Of a stretch of DNA of 5,672 bases, positions 5,343 through 5,672 are shown piece after piece; within the stretch, counting starts at the first letter, position 1; every line of letters starts with the position of its first letter. The notes below the pieces were generated by a model. The model saw only the letters and a list, made by a program, of their open reading frames with translations. It was not told the DNA's origin and searched no databases. The stretch is from assembly GCA_044425555.1 (NCBI GenBank), contig JAWXVF010000158.1:1-5672 (forward strand), in the 5' to 3' direction. This stretch comes from JAWXVE01 sp044425555. GTDB taxonomy: Bacteria > Bacillota > Clostridia > Lachnospirales > Lachnospiraceae. A program made the translations under genes and the position numbers.

Positions 5343-5672
5343 ATGAGTACGTTTTTAGAAAAGAGACGTTTAATTGCTTTAATCGCAGGAGCTATTGGAT
5401 CTATCCTATTTTTATTAGCAGGTCCTCTGGATATTTTCGATTCCCTTCCAGATTTGCTTTATAAAATAATAATGGGTATCTGGGGGATTTCATGTGTATT
5501 AGCACACCTATTATCTGGTTTTAGGAAAAGTCTGCGTATTGCAATAACAACCTTTAAGAAATTAAATATAATAAAACATATGGGATTCACCATCATATCT
5601 CTTCCCTTTTTATTATTTTATGGACTACTATTATTATATTTATCAATCATGGTATTTGGGGTTTGTCTATTT
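5343..5672 (+). CDS. Polytopic membrane protein, N-terminal part only, function unknown
   Basis: The frame is open from ATG 5343 to the window edge, 110 codons without a stop, so the gene is cut by the window. The protein begins MSTFLEKRRLIALIAGAIGS. Hydrophobic segments lie at about residues 10-27, 41-58 and 80-110, the last long enough for one helix and part of another. A basic amphipathic stretch (about 60-79) separates the second and third. I do not recognise the family. A binding site AAGGAG precedes the start, and the gene is transcribed from palindromic promoter copy 2 with a leader of about 120 bases. A shared promoter type links it to the lipoprotein and FecR-LRR genes. Confidence 0.75.
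   Translation, partial: MSTFLEKRRLIALIAGAIGSILFLLAGPLDIFDSLPDLLYKIIMGIWGISCVLAHLLSGFRKSLRIAITTFKKLNIIKHMGFTIISLPFLLFYGLLLLYLSIMVFGVCLF

Noticed and set aside
5273..5464. Plus-strand 63-codon frame overlapping the right-edge gene
   Set aside because: The overlapping frame from 5343 has a proper ribosome binding site and a clear membrane-protein sequence, and stays open to the edge.

Overview
The window is AT-rich DNA (by eye about one third G+C) with strong AAGGAGG-type ribosome binding sites, a Gram-positive lipoprotein signal and short intergenic spaces. This points to a low-GC Bacillota, most likely a clostridium of the Lachnospirales type. The group is an inference from style and protein types. 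No rRNA, tRNA or marker gene fixes it.

Layout, left to right. (1) At the left edge a minus-strand gene begins at 29 and leaves the window after nine codons. Its N-terminus recalls IS1182-family transposases. Its ribosome binding site and start codon lie in two interleaved inverted repeats that could fold as a pseudoknot. (2) Positions 30-624 hold no convincing gene but an unusual run of short perfect inverted repeats (222-449), with a good plus-strand promoter candidate before them (104-132). (3) Minus strand, 2928 to 625: a membrane-anchored FecR-domain protein with ten leucine-rich repeats, followed 84 bases later by a small membrane protein with a C-terminal J domain. The two look like one operon. 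The end of the J gene reads, out of frame, through a 46-base scrap of a FecR-type gene. (4) Plus strand, 3254-4375: a lipoprotein with two tandem beta-type domains. (5) A perfect 18-bp stem terminator serves this gene and the convergent minus-strand gene at 4471-4986, a four-helix membrane protein. (6) At 5343 a plus-strand membrane protein begins and runs off the right edge.

The most interesting structure is regulatory. The two divergent intergenic regions (FecR-LRR versus lipoprotein, and small membrane protein versus right-edge membrane protein) carry the same device. It is a near-perfect palindrome with 16-base arms (CACYTNAAGTTTACAA and its complement), with a TATACT or TATAAT -10 box 22-23 bases outside each arm on both sides. 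A weaker third copy may lie at 222-245. The four flanking transcription units therefore appear to form one co-regulated set of envelope proteins: a surface binding scaffold, a membrane J protein, a lipoprotein and polytopic membrane proteins. None of the proteins has an assignable biochemical function from sequence alone, so the system-level role is open.
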